Assembly: GCA_964504915.1 (NCBI GenBank)
Contig: CAZDFH010000004.1
Span: 81,903-145,902, forward strand
DNA: 64,000 bases
Source of the DNA: CAJBLF01 sp964504915
Lineage (GTDB): Bacteria; Patescibacteriota; Gracilibacteria; Absconditabacterales; Absconditicoccaceae
Direction: 5' to 3'
Positions 16,774-27,502 of the stretch are shown in pieces. Position 1 is the first letter of the stretch. The number at the start of each line of letters is the position of its first letter. The notes under the pieces were generated by a model. The model was not told the DNA's origin and did no database searches. It was given only the letters and a program-made list of their open reading frames with translations. A program made the position numbers and the translations under genes.

Positions 16774-18480
16774 CTATTCGCTTAATTGCTTCAGTTTCAA
16801 AATTTCCTTCTTGTCTTCATCGCTGACGGTTTTATTCTTGAAGATAATTTTGATATCGTCGTGGATGATGTTGTTGATTGTTTGTTTAATAATCTGAAAT
16901 CTTTTTTTCTCGTCGTGTCCGTCATTGAGTTCTTTTTCTCGTCGAAGTTGCATCTCTGCGATTGTCGTCTTGATGCTTTCATCTTCACTCGTTCTGGCTC
17001 TAGCAAATGGGCTCTCAGGCAACAAAATGATAAGCTTCTCTACTAATTGTCTGAGTGGAGCTCGGAGTTCTTGGTCTTCTATAAATTGATCAATAAAGTT
17101 ATCGCAGAATAATGCTGCGGACAATATAGATCTGTCTATTTGGTAGGTCGGTTCTGCTTTGCTCTTTGGTATGGTATATCTGCCCTCATCTTTCCCAAAT
17201 TTCTTGTATTGTTGGTACATGACCTCGTACGGAGTATTTGCGATATCGGCCATGGTCTGGACATAATGTTGCTGTAGTGATACATTATTCATACTCTGGA
17301 TCAGTCCAAACATCATGTTAAAAATTTTGTGTTTATCTATCGGCGAAGAGAAGTCTTTTCTCGTTTTGAGCTCGTTGAATGTGGTGACAAATCCGTCCTG
17401 AGCATCTTTGAAACATTGGTTGAGTATTTCTTTTCCATCACTTCTATTGGCTACATCATCAGCATCTTTCATTTCTTGTGGCAGGCGAATCACTTTGGGG
17501 AAAATATTATTCTGATATGCAGTATTCAATGCTCTGATAGTGGCTTCTTGGCCTGCATTATCATTGTCAAAGAGTAGATAGACATTTTCTGTATATCTTT
17601 TGATGAGTTTTAAATGCTCTGTCGTTAAGGCAGTTCCACATGTCGCAACTCCTGTCGGCATATCAAGTCTATACAACGCAATGACGTCCATTTGTCCTTC
17701 TACGATGATGATGTGGTTGTGTACTTTGATATTCTGTTTTACAATATTGAGTCAGTAGAGGAGTTTGGATTTTTCGAATGCCTTGTGCTCGGAGCTGTTG
17801 AGATATTTTGGCTTGTCGGCTGGATTGATGATCCTCGCACTAAAGCCGACTACGTTATTCATCAAGTCGTAAATAGGGAAGGTGATCCTATGTTTGAAGA
17901 AGCTGTACGCTTCGCCAGTCTGATTTTTTTTTGCCAAAGACGCTTCGACCAAGTCAGCATCAGCAAATCCTTTGGATTTTAAAAACTGCAAGAGTGCATA
18001 ATGACTATCTGGTGCATATCCTACGCCAAACGTTTCTATTGTCTTGTCATCTAGTTTTCTATTGTCTTTGACATAGGCAAGTGCACTTGCAGATTTAGCT
18101 AATTCCTGGACGAAAAACTGCTGAGCTAATGTGTGGAGACGTTTGATTTTTTCTTTGCCATCGGTATATGCTTGGTCATTAAATTTATCGTTTTGATATT
18201 TGGAAATGTCGATATTTGCTTCTTTTGCCAATTCTTTGATCGCATCCCAAAAATCTATTCTTTCGACTTCTTCTAGGAAGGTAATTACATTGCCACCTTT
18301 TCCACAACCGAAGCATTTGAAGATTTGCTTGGTGGGGGATACCATAAATGAGGGAGTTTTTTCGTTGTGAAATGGGCAATTACCAGAAAAATTTGCCCCA
18401 GCTCTCTTGAGCGGAACGTACTTGCTGACAATGTCTACAATGTCGATATTGGATAAGATTTCGTCTGTTACTTGGCTCAT
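16774..18480 (-). CDS. dnaG: DNA primase DnaG
   Basis: 568 residues. N-terminal CHC2 zinc finger CPFHNEKTPSF...CFGC (residues 35-62); TOPRIM core with IIIVEGQMDVIALYR (about 255-270) and LLFDNDNAGQEAT (about 305) carrying the metal-binding Glu and Asp-x-Asp residues; then a C-terminal helical domain for helicase interaction. It makes RNA primers at the replication fork. Only one TGA codon (17749-17751 region, Gly) occurs in 568 codons, far fewer than in neighbouring genes. Confidence 0.97.
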
Positions 18481-18593
18481 TTCGTGATGATATATAAGGA
18501 AAAAAATATATTTTCTGACTTACTTGTACGGTTTTGCTAGCTATTCTCAACGGAAATTTTGGATGGACGTATGTGCCTGCTTTTTCAGTCGCC

Positions 18594-18617
18594 AAAAAGG
18601 CTACGGAGTACCGTGCC
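18594..18617 (-). terminator. Intrinsic terminator
   Basis: Minus strand GGCACGG TACT CCGTAGCC followed by TTTTT. It closes the two-gene unit 18651-19151. Confidence 0.7.
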
Positions 18618-18650
18618 TTCTGGAAATAGGGTTAATGTCTGTTTTCTTTT

Positions 18651-18893
18651 TTATTCCTCGCCATCACTGATATTGCCCTTGCTACGGTTTTTATAGCCGT
18701 AGATGAGCAGACCAGTGAAGATCCCGGCTAACGCCATCTTTCCGAGAATTTCGGTCCTCTCTTTCGGGGTTGCGGTTCTTCCCTTCTCGCTTTTGCCTGA
18801 TAAGGCATGGCAAAGGTAGGCGAATCCTGATGTAGCTATCAGACCGGCGATGCCGATCATGATGATAAATACAGTAAGTTTGATTGTTTTCAT
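18651..18893 (-). CDS. Small two-helix membrane protein
   Basis: 80 residues. A first hydrophobic helix (TVFIIMIGIAGLIATSGFAY) is followed by a basic loop (SGKSEKGRTATPKERTE) and a second helix (MALAGIFTGLLIYGY). No TGA codons. Second gene of a short unit, 12 bp after the gene at 18906-19151. GC content is higher than in surrounding genes. Function unknown. Confidence 0.65.
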   Translation of the reverse strand: MKTIKLTVFIIMIGIAGLIATSGFAYLCHALSGKSEKGRTATPKERTEILGKMALAGIFTGLLIYGYKNRSKGNISDGEE

Positions 18894-18905
18894 AATGGTG
18901 GTGGT

Positions 18906-19151
18906 TTAATTCTCACTTAAGTAATTGATTATTCCACTTATTACTAAGCAGAGGATTCCTCCTCCGAGACTACAGAGTGGAAATCTATAATCTACGACAT
19001 ACTGTAATGTCATCGATTCTTTCGTCGGGAAACCGAGAAAGAGTGATGCTAATGCTAGGACTATACCTATGATGCCTATGATGGCAAGTCCCTGGGCCAC
19101 TTTTTTTGCAAGAGGGTCCCGTGGACGATTAGGGTCTTTCTGATTTTTCAT
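18906..19151 (-). CDS. Small two-helix membrane protein
   Basis: 81 residues beginning with a basic, Pro-rich head (MKNQKDPNRPRDPLAKKVAQ), then a helix (GLAIIGIIGIVLALASLFLG) and a C-terminal helix (CSLGGGILCLVISGIINYL). No TGA among its eight Gly codons. First gene of a two-gene unit with its own promoter (19194-19221) and terminator (18594-18617). Function unknown; topology resembles that of its partner. Confidence 0.65.
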   Translation of the reverse strand: MKNQKDPNRPRDPLAKKVAQGLAIIGIIGIVLALASLFLGFPTKESMTLQYVVDYRFPLCSLGGGILCLVISGIINYLSEN

Positions 19152-19193
19152 ATGAATGGTTTTTATTGTTATTTTTTTGTTTTCTTGCCGAAG

Positions 19194-19221
19194 AATATAT
19201 CAATTATACTCACAAAGTCAA
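19194..19221 (-). promoter_or_regulatory. Promoter of the small membrane-protein pair
   Basis: Minus strand TTGACT (19221-19216), 16-bp spacer, TATATT (19199-19194). Confidence 0.6.
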
Positions 19222-19294
19222 GTTTCCGTTGAAATTTAGTGGGGGAAATGTAGTATATTAGAGATTAGTAGTTTTACCTCTGTTTCGTGTTCTT

Positions 19295-20947
19295 ATGCCT
19301 ATCGAAAATTCAGAAATCTATACTTCTCTCCTTCTGCTCAAACAAGTAGTCACTGACACTAAGGATGATTTTGCTGGATTTATTCAACGTTGTAAGGATC
19401 AGTTTATGTGTATCTTTACTACTTTTCATATTAAAGCAGATATTGCAGGGATTACTAAGTCTAAACTTTTGGATATCCTTGATACCAGTATAGATACCCT
19501 TTCTTTGCAGATACAGACCCAACAGCAAGATGCTCGTATCCAGGCTGGATATACCGTGAAGAGTTCAGTGAGATTGGCACGTACTATGGGTCAAGAACAG
19601 GCATTACATAGGACATTTAGGAACACCGTCCAGTTGATATATTCTCGTCCAGAATATTATGTAGATACTCTCCATGATCCAGAAGATTTTATTGTTGTCC
19701 CTTCTCAGGTTACTCCTCTCATGAAACAAAGATTGGGTATTGATGTGCTGGATCTCGATTGTAGAAATTTTAAAGAGAAGTTGTTACAATTTCGTGGATT
19801 ATCATATGAGACAAAAGGCACACAGAAACGTACCGAAAGAATCGGTGATATTGACGGGATTCCTGTGACTACGCAGATACAAAGTAAACTCTATAATGTG
19901 ACATTGGGTGAACGTATAAGAAGTGAAGTCCAACCTGAGTTTTCCGCTACTATCAATTCCTATGCTAGTGTATACGCACTTATGAGATGACAAGGGGAAG
20001 TCATGGCTGGTATTGATAATCAGATAGACCAAACGGATAGGCTCTTGGCAACTATTAAGGATATCCTTGTTCCTGTGTTTGATCATATGGATCAAGTACT
20101 CTTGATGGTAAAAAATGTCAAAGATCATGCATCACTCCAGGTGTTGATGCAGGAGATTCGTAATGCTAAGTCATTTTTTCTGATGTCGAGTAAAATATGG
20201 AGATTTAAAAAGATTGCCGGTAAAAATATCTCTGTAGATAGAAATTTATTGCTGTGAGGAAAGCACGATATAGGACATAGAAGAAAAGAACTCTTATCTA
20301 TGGCAGATACAATAGGAGTGCAATTTAATGCTCTAGAGTCTAAGATATCTCTACATGCTGATGCGCTTTCTAGTATGATTGCCGATTTGTATTCTCTTTT
20401 CTATGTACGTATGCAGTCAGGGCAGGATATTCCTTATGATGAGTTTACTGCTGCTGTCGCTAAGTATCTCCATATTGCTGGGCGTCCAAAGAATGAACTT
20501 TCTATGGAGCCATTTAGTTCTTTCTTGGATCATTTCCAATCCGTGTATGGTGATGCAAAAATTAAGCGTACAGGATACAAACAGGAGCGGAAACTTGATA
20601 CTCCTATTGCTACACAAAGTGACCTCCACTTTTTGGAAATGCTCTTTCTCTCTACATCTATAAGGTTTACTGCTACGACATTAGAACACAGGTTGAAGTG
20701 TAAAGATGATCTTCCCGTTCCTTCCTTTGCACAACTAAAAGATATGTTTCATTATACTGAGGTTGACGGACTCTTTGCTGACGTATCTGGAGATAAGGAC
20801 TCGATATCTTCATTGATGGATACTTTTTTCCCTGATTTTGATCTACAAATGAGCCAGCTCTCTCAGGTCGGTGATGATAAAGAAAAAATATATCCTATTT
20901 TGCAGGATATGCAAAAAGACGGTTGGGCCCTACCTGATATAGTATAA
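19295..20947 (+). CDS. Hypothetical helical cytoplasmic protein
   Basis: 550 residues from ATG 19295 (MPIENSEIYT) to TAA 20947. Only three TGA codons (19988, 20255, 20258) interrupt it under the standard code. Composition and heptad-like Leu/Ile spacing suggest long helices throughout (LLATIKDILVPVFDHMDQVL, LHADALSSMIADLYSLF). No signal peptide, membrane segment or catalytic motif was recognised. Its last 18 bp overlap the end of the M16 peptidase gene on the other strand. Family unknown. Confidence 0.75.
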
Positions 20948-22153
20948 GAAACAATTTTCTCTTTTGAGTTTACTTGCAATTGCTTGAATGTCAGCGAGCT
21001 TGAGTGCTTTATATTTTTTCAAAATTTCTTGTAATGTCTCTACTTTGTTGTAGATCAGAAATTGTCATCCTAAGAAACTTGCCATCTCATCTGATGATTC
21101 TATACCCATTTGGATCTGCCCTTCATTATATCCTATAGCATTATTAAATTCTTCTTGGGTAATATCTCCATTCGCAATGCGTTCGATTTCTTCAAATATT
21201 TTCTCTACTCAGAAATCAAATCTTTCTTTGTCGATACCTGCTCTGATGAGGAAAAATCCTGTATCTTGGCTACTCATATGTTTCGCTTGGATATAATAGC
21301 ACAATCCTTGTTTTTCTCTGATATTCTGAAATAATCTAGAGGACATATTCCCTCCGAGAATGGTAGCTAAAACGTTGGCGGCGTATCTGTGTTCGTTGTT
21401 TCCATCAAATCCGGGCGCGGAGATAACCAGGTGATTTTGTTCTGTTTTTTTGTCGTAAAACGCAACTTTGTCTGTGGGTAGGGTTTGCACAAAAGGAGGT
21501 TTACTGATTTTTTTCTTCTCTGGTAATGTTCCGAAGATGTCTTGTATTTGTTTGTCGAGTGCTACTTCGTCGTGTACCTTACCAGCAATGACGATAATGA
21601 GATTGTCCTTGGTATACAGGTCTGCTTGATGGGCGAAAAGCTTCTCTTGGGTAAATGATTGGATATTCTTCTCTGTACCAATTGTGGCCCAGCCATAGCT
21701 ATTGTCTCAGAAATAATAACGTTGTCGTTTTTGCATGACGAGTGCGATAGGATTATCTTCATACATTTTCAATTCTTGTATGACGACACCTTTTTCTCTT
21801 TCCAATTCATCTTTGGGGAATGTTGGGTTGATCATCATATCTCCTAGGACATCCATGGCTTGATGAACAAACTCTGGAGCACATTTTACATAATAGCCAG
21901 CATATTCGTCGCCTGTATAGGCATTAAATTCTCCTCCAAATTTGTCTACTGCTTCGGCTACAGCTTTGGGAGTAGGATATTTTTTTCCTCATTTGAAAAA
22001 TAAATGTTCCAAAAAATGGCTGATACCATTATTCTCTCTCGTTTCATAAATATTGCCGGCCTTGCAGACGATTTCTATCGTGACAGAATTGGCATCGATC
22101 ATAGGAGCAAAAACAATTTGGATTCATGCAATGGTTTTGATGGCATACTTCAT
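20930..22153 (-). CDS. M16 family zinc metallopeptidase (processing-protease-like)
   Basis: 407 residues, a single M16 half-unit pair typical of bacterial PqqL/YmxG-type enzymes. The inverted zinc motif H-F-L-E-H lies about 45 residues in (ISHFLEHLFFKG), with the downstream Glu region FGGEFNAYTGDEY. The second half has FDGNNEHRYAANVLATILGG and MSSRLFQNIREKQGLCY, the conserved R-L-x-x-x-x-R-E-x-x-G-L-x-Y substrate-binding segment. TAG stop at 20930. It starts MKYAIKTIAG; a tandem repeat sits upstream. Location is probably cytoplasmic since no signal peptide is seen. Confidence 0.92.
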
Positions 22154-22180
22154 AGATATATATTGGAAGATGTAAAAAAA

Positions 22181-22230
22181 TCGTAATGGCTTGTAATGAG
22201 TCGTAATGGGTTGTAATGAATTGTAATAAT
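22181..22230. repeat. Five tandem 10-bp repeats between divergent genes
   Basis: Units TCGTAATGGC, TTGTAATGAG, TCGTAATGGG, TTGTAATGAA, TTGTAATAAT sit exactly 10 bp apart, one helical turn, between the M16 gene start and the promoter of the SLH-type protein. Confidence 0.85.
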
Positions 22231-22273
22231 TTTCCAAGGTGAAAAGAATCAAAAAGTCATTTGGGAGATTGTA

Positions 22274-22301
22274 TTGACAAATCAAAAAAAAGGTGTATAC
22301 T
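22274..22301 (+). promoter_or_regulatory. Strong promoter of SLH-type protein gene
   Basis: Consensus TTGACA (22274-22279), 16-bp spacer, TATACT (22296-22301), 28 bp ahead of the ATG. Confidence 0.8.
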
Positions 22302-22329
22302 ACTGTCGATTTAATTTCTTACCCTCTCC

Positions 22330-23754
22330 ATGAAATTAGAATCAAACAAAAGCGCAAAATCATTATTTAGTTTCACTTTCTGCCTTGCATTTCTTATGTT
22401 TGGTGCTTCCACGTTTGCTGGATATGCTTCTCTTCCCGAGGAGTCATTTTCTCCTGTTGCTACTGTTTCTTCTGAAACATCTGCAGGTGATAAAAGTCTA
22501 GCTGATTTTGGTGAAGTGCTCTGACAAAGGCTTGCTGGGGTATGGCAGGAGGTCCGTGAAATGATTTGAGATCGCAGTGCCTGAAGCTCCTTACTTTCTT
22601 CTTCTGCTTCCACTGTCGCTCCATCTTCACAGGCTATTGATGTGCGTACCTTGTCTTCTGGTGTCCAGCTTGTTAATTATTTTGCTGATACCGAGAATCA
22701 TCCACATGCTTCATACATTAATCTCTTGGCAAAGGAGGGGATTGTCGCCTGACAATGAGGAAAATTTTATCCAGATAATTATCTTCGCTTATACGATTTA
22801 ACTAAGATGGTGGTAGATCTCTATCGCTTGAAAGTCGGATATGGTCTAAGTGGTGAACAGTGATTATCTTTGATAGGAATGTTCTCTGGTGATGATACAT
22901 TGCCAAGTAGATATGTGGCTACCGCTATGCATCTCAATCTTTTGTCTCACGTGTCTGGAGACAATCAGACGATGGCAGGTATGCAAAGATTTGTTAGTTC
23001 TCAAGATATAGGTCAGATGTTAGTCAACCTTAACTATCAGTTTAGTGGTATGGTTCGTTTGCTTCAACTAGAACGTGATGATGTGGTGGCAAGATGAGAA
23101 GGTGCTGAATATTTAGTTATGGCCTTTGATATTAATGCCGATGGTATGCTTCCCTATGCTTCTGGCACACAAATGATTCAGACGCCGTTTATAGATATTT
23201 TTGGTCATCCGTATCAGTCTGCTATCTCTACTTTGGCTGGACTGGGTATAGTCTCTACACAATCTCCTCAATTTACTCCAGATAATTATCTTCATCGTTA
23301 TGACTTTGTCATTATGTTGGTGAATGCAATGCTTGTGTCTAAGGGTAAAACATTATCTACTGACTATATTTCTGGGTTTGCATCTCCATTCGTCGATGTA
23401 GGTTCGGCTTCTTATTCACCGTTTGTCTACTATGCATATGATAATGGATTGTTGGATTTTCTTACGGTCAATAAGAGGTGACAGGATTACTTCTTGCCAG
23501 ACAATTTGATGACGAGACATGAAGTATATACGATTCTTGGCAAAGCTACGAGAAAGTCGTTTACCTATGATATTGCAAAAGCTGATCAAGAAAATATGAC
23601 GAGAGGTGAGTTTGCGCAGGTATTGGTAGATGTGTACAACTTTGCACTTCCTGAAGTAGAAGAAGTGGTGCCAGCTGCTGAGGTACAAACTTGAGGGTTG
23701 TTAGACCAATTATCTGCATTGTTACAGATTAAACAATTATTAGCTAAGTTGTAA
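22330..23754 (+). CDS. SLH-domain surface protein
   Basis: 474 residues. An N-terminal signal peptide (basic MKLESNKSAKS, then SFTFCLAFLMFGASTFAGYA). A Ser/Ala-rich stalk to about residue 90 precedes an SLH-like unit: NYFADTENHPHASYINLLAK, then GIVAGQGGKFYPDNYLRLYD. Two further degenerate units follow (FIDIFGHPYQSAISTLAGLG...FTPDNYLHRYDF; FVDVGSASYSPFVYYAYDNG...FLPDNLMTRHEV). SLH repeats bind cell-wall polymers in S-layer proteins. It carries a strong promoter and terminator, as expected for an abundant surface protein. Eleven or so TGA codons are Gly. Confidence 0.85.
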
Positions 23755-23780
23755 TATATATCTTTTTTTAGTGGATAGAG

Positions 23781-23807
23781 CTACTCCCTGCTGGGAGTAG
23801 TTTTTTT
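23781..23807 (+). terminator. Intrinsic terminator
   Basis: Perfect stem CTACTCCC / GGGAGTAG, loop TGCT, then seven Ts. Confidence 0.93.
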
Positions 23808-23862
23808 CATAAACATGTGGATGATGTTATGAATCCAAAGGGTATAAAAAAGTGTCTTTTCT

Positions 23863-23890
23863 TTGACAAAAAAAACTTTCTGAGTATACT
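23863..23890 (+). promoter_or_regulatory. Strong promoter of large surface protein gene
   Basis: TTGACA (23863-23868), 16-bp spacer, TATACT (23885-23890): the same hexamers and spacing as the SLH gene promoter. Confidence 0.8.
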
Positions 23891-23924
23891 TGAGGTAATG
23901 GATTTATTTATCATTAGTATTCCC

Positions 23925-25883
23925 ATGAAAAACATGTTTCATCACGTCAAGAGACACGCCAAAACGGTAGGTCAACACGTCAAAAAACATCATAAGAAAT
24001 ATTTATTCTGAATATTTGGTGGTTTTGCTATTACCAAGATGTTGATTTTCTTTGTTGCTGGGGTAGGTGTATTTAATTATACACACTCTACATTCGCTGA
24101 TCAGGAGACGTGATGTGTCATGACTGGCCAGACATATGTCGAAGAAAGTCAGGTATGTACTTTTGTCCCTTGATATTATACTGGAGGTACAGAGGAGTGC
24201 GTCACTACTATCGAATGATATTATACAGGAGGTAGTTTGGATGAAAGTGGTAATCTGATAGATCAGGTCTATGTCGATCCAGTACAATCATGTACATTGA
24301 CTGGACAAACCTATGTCGCAGCGACATCACCATGTGTTTCTATGCCTGGATATTGGACAGGAGGTACATTACTCTGCCCTGTAGAAGAGTCTACTGGAGA
24401 TCTGTTGACAGGTAATAATTGAGAGGATCAAACTGGTGGCTTTGTCCATCTAGAATCTCAGGAAACGACTGGTACTGATGGCATCTGCACTGCAGATGAT
24501 ATCGCTTGGCTTTCTCCGGTATCTGGTGCTCTATTGAGATGAACATCTTCTTTTGTATGGGAATATCTTACTACAGATTGTACGAGTACTGGGCATACAC
24601 AGTTGCTTACTCTCCAACTATATGATCATAATCATCAACGGATTTCTCTGACAACCATTAGCTCGCTAGCTAGTGGATATACCTTCGATACCTTATTGCT
24701 TTCTGGATATACCAACACTTCTTGATTGGTGACTTCTGGTATGTATACAGTAACGGGTACAAGTGGTGTGGTATTGTATACTGGTGTGGCTACTGGTGTA
24801 TATACTTCTTCTGCTACAGGATATCAGATTAGACTGTTGGATAGCCAAGGCATAGTGCTCACTACAGGCAATATCTTTACGATAGATAATAGTGCTCCTA
24901 CCTTTACTGGCGTCACTTTGACTTCGACTGATGCAGTTTCTGGTATTGTCGGATTGAGTGATCAGGTTCTTCTTACCTTTACAGCAAGCGAAACATTGTC
25001 TGGTCAAATAGTTCTCATCTGAGGTACTGGTGCTACGTTAGTGACGCAATCTGGTCTGACATATACGTATGGGCAGGTATTGAATTCTGGATTTGCTCAG
25101 GGTATACTCACGTATGCTTTAGCATATGCTGATCTTGCTGGAAATACTGGTCTTGTTGTCTGAACAGGTGATTTGTCATTTGATAAGACAGCTCCTGTGA
25201 TTTCTGGGATGACATTGACGGGCACTATCGGCTCATGATTGACCTTATCATTTGTGACTTCGGAGCTTGCGCGTATTGCGATCAATTATACTACTACTGG
25301 ATCTGCAGTAACGTCTTGGACGTGAACGACATATCAAACAGGTCAAGTCTATACCTTTACGTGAATACAAGTTGCGAGATGATATGTCTTCAGATTACAG
25401 GTAGAAGATCTCGTGGGTAATACAGTCGTGTATTCATGATCTTTTTCTGTGAATGCTAGTGGTGTTATTTCCTTCGGCTATACTGTGTATCAACCAGTAT
25501 TCTCTACAGGGACACTTATAGAATTGAAAGATACGCTCAAAAATGAGATCAATAAATTCAATGCATGTAAATCTGGTATCGTCTATAAACCTGTTAGTTT
25601 AAATATTAATAAAAATGATTTTACTTTGCAACTCCCTGATTTCCAGAAGTCCGATGTGAAAAAAGTAGTCAATGCGTTTACTCTGCTTGTGATGGATAAA
25701 GTAGAAGAAAATAAAAAACTTTCTAAGGCAGAAGTAGAAGAAATTACTCAGAAATTTGATAATTTCTTGGTCATTCTCAAATTATTGAGAGATGATGATA
25801 ATACCTGTAAACAGAATCTTTCTAACTATCATATTTCTCAGTTTGAACATACGCTTAATGAGTATAATCTCTATTTCAAATAG
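23925..25883 (+). CDS. Large exported surface protein with Thr/Gly-rich repeats
   Basis: 652 residues from ATG 23925; ATG at 23898 (MDLFIIS) lies at the predicted transcription start and is an alternative. A very basic head (HHVKRHAKTVGQHVKKHHKK) precedes a hydrophobic export segment (ITKMLIFFVAGVGVF). Then come short Cys-containing repeats around the motif GYYTGGT/GYWTGGT with TGQTYV (four forms in residues 60-150), then a Thr/Ser/Gly-rich beta region with Ig-like features (IDNSAPTFTGVTL; FDKTAPVISGMTL), as in bacterial surface Big-type domains. The C-terminal 140 residues are charged and helical. More than 20 TGA codons are Gly. Probably an adhesin or cell-wall protein (inference). Confidence 0.75.
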
Positions 25884-25907
25884 TAGTGAATAATGAGTAT
25901 AAAAAAT

Positions 25908-25937
25908 AAACTCCGAGATAAGCTCTTGGAGTTTTTT
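25908..25937. terminator. Intrinsic terminator, possibly bidirectional
   Basis: AAACTCCGAG / CTCTTGGAGTTT stem followed by TTTTTT, between the convergent surface-protein and tsaE genes. Confidence 0.75.
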
Positions 25938-25961
25938 ACATATGTCGTTATCTTTCGTGTG

Positions 25962-26357
25962 TTAGAAATCCTCTATAGTAATTTCTCTCTCGTCTTCAGA
26001 AATTTTGTTGATATCTAATAGCGTGTATGACGTCAATCCGAGCTGGTCGATGAATTTAGGCCATTCGATGATAATGTACTCGTGTTCGTGCATTTGAGCC
26101 AGAATTCATTTTTGCACCAGATCATCGTAGGATTCTATCCTGTACATGTCGATATGGAGGAGCTTATGCTCATAGACATTGAGATATGCGTAGGTTGGGC
26201 TTTGAACGAGGTGATCATCGATACCTAGTCATCTTGCAAATCACTTCGTTAATAATGTTTTCCCTGCTCAGAGGTCACCTTGCAGGAGAAGTACCTTATG
26301 ATCTTTTGCTAGTTGTTCTCAGAGTTCTATCATTGCGTCGGGGGAAGATATCTTCAT
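25962..26357 (-). CDS. tsaE: tRNA t6A biosynthesis ATPase TsaE
   Basis: 131 residues. P-loop LLLQGDLGAGKTLLTKGFAR (about residues 24-43), with the Gly before Ala-Gly-Lys encoded by TGA; then SPTYAYLNVYE and LLHIDMYR, the conserved T-Y and H-x-D-x-Y-R of TsaE; IIIEWPKFID matches the E-W segment. TsaE works with TsaB and TsaD in N6-threonylcarbamoyladenosine formation. Small, universal in bacteria, correct length. Six TGA codons. Confidence 0.93.
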
Positions 26358-26420
26358 ATCTCTATAGTAAATAAAAACTTTCTTTAGTGATAGATAAAAA
26401 AGTCATTTTAGGTAAGTGCT

Positions 26421-26468
26421 GTAGGGGCGTTTACCAAACGCCTATAGGCGAACACTATTCGCCCCTAC
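26421..26468. repeat. Palindromic GC-rich repeat, second type
   Basis: Perfect 9-bp ends GTAGGGGCG and CGCCCCTAC enclose a second hairpin (CGTTTACCAAACG) and CCTATAGG. It is unrelated in sequence to the repeat at 4119 and lies between divergent tsaE and the exonuclease gene. Confidence 0.8.
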
Positions 26469-26550
26469 GTTCTTTTCTTTTTTATCTATACTGTTGTATT
26501 TTATAGTGAAAATTCTATATATAGCAATATTTATTCCTTGTACTGGTTGG

Positions 26551-27438
26551 ATGAAATTATTTGTGATTGATGGATCATGATTTCTCTATAGAGCATACTA
26601 TGCATTTCCTCCATTGACTGATAGAGATGGGCACAATACTAACGTCGTCTATGGCTTTTTTCGTATGATGTTTAAAGTCTTCCAAGAAAAGCCAGATTAT
26701 TTGGTCATCGCATGGGATGCACCAGTCAAGACTATCAGACATGAGACGTTCCCCGAATACAAAGCTAATCGTAAAAAAATGGATGATGATTTTCGTCATC
26801 AGATTCCTGTGACCAAAGAAATTGTGAAGGAACTGGGTATCCCATTTCTCTCTATAGATGGATATGAGGCGGATGATATTATTGCAAGCATTGTCAGGAA
26901 GCATCAAGATGAGCCAAATATGAGTATCGATATTTATTCATCTGATAAAGATTTGAAACAGCTACTCAAAAATAATGTTTTTGAAATAGATCCCATCAAA
27001 TGAATAACAACTGATACCAAATTATTTTTGCAAGAGTTTATGTTTGAGCCAAAGTATATCCTAGATTATCTGGCATTGATAGGGGATAGCTCAGATAATA
27101 TTAAATGAGTAGCTGGGATTGGTCCTAAACAGGCTTCTGACTTGATTAAAAAATATCAAGATTTGGATGGCATCTATGCCCATATAGATGAAGTGAGTGG
27201 ATGACTGAAGCAAAAACTTATAGATGGGAAAGAAGACGCTTATCGGAGTAGAGATTTGATCCAACTCCATACGGTGCCGGGAGTCGAAACGATGACTTTG
27301 GATCAGTTTGTCTTGCCTTTGGACTTTACTAAAATGAAAGACATATTAGTCAAAAGATATGGATTCCAGTCCTTTGAGAAAGTGATTGATGAAATGAAAA
27401 AGAAAATGGAGAGTCCCGTGCAGATGTGATTATTCTAA
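26551..27438 (+). CDS. Stand-alone 5'-3' exonuclease (Pol I N-domain type)
   Basis: 295 residues. MKLFVIDGSGFLYRAYYAFP is the N-terminal metal-binding Asp region; then AWDAPVKTIRH, the lysine-rich arch PEYKANRKKMDDDF, the acidic site DGYEADDIIASIV, IYSSDKDLKQLL, and the H3TH DNA-binding motif GDSSDNIKGVAGIGPKQASDLI. This is the FEN-like domain of DNA polymerase I without the polymerase, ending at TAA 27438. It removes RNA primers and flaps. TGA supplies several Gly residues including the first GSG and the one preceding VAGIG. No polymerase domain follows. Confidence 0.92.
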
Positions 27439-27502
27439 GGGAGGAAGATTGAGGAATATCGAGGAATGTGGAGAAAATTATTTTAGTTTATTTTAGAGAG
27501 AA

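Noticed and set aside
18481..18650. tRNA-like hairpins between dnaG and the small membrane genes
   Set aside because: Only a terminator fits; no cloverleaf or T-arm. No tRNA or rRNA gene was recognised in the window apart from tmRNA.
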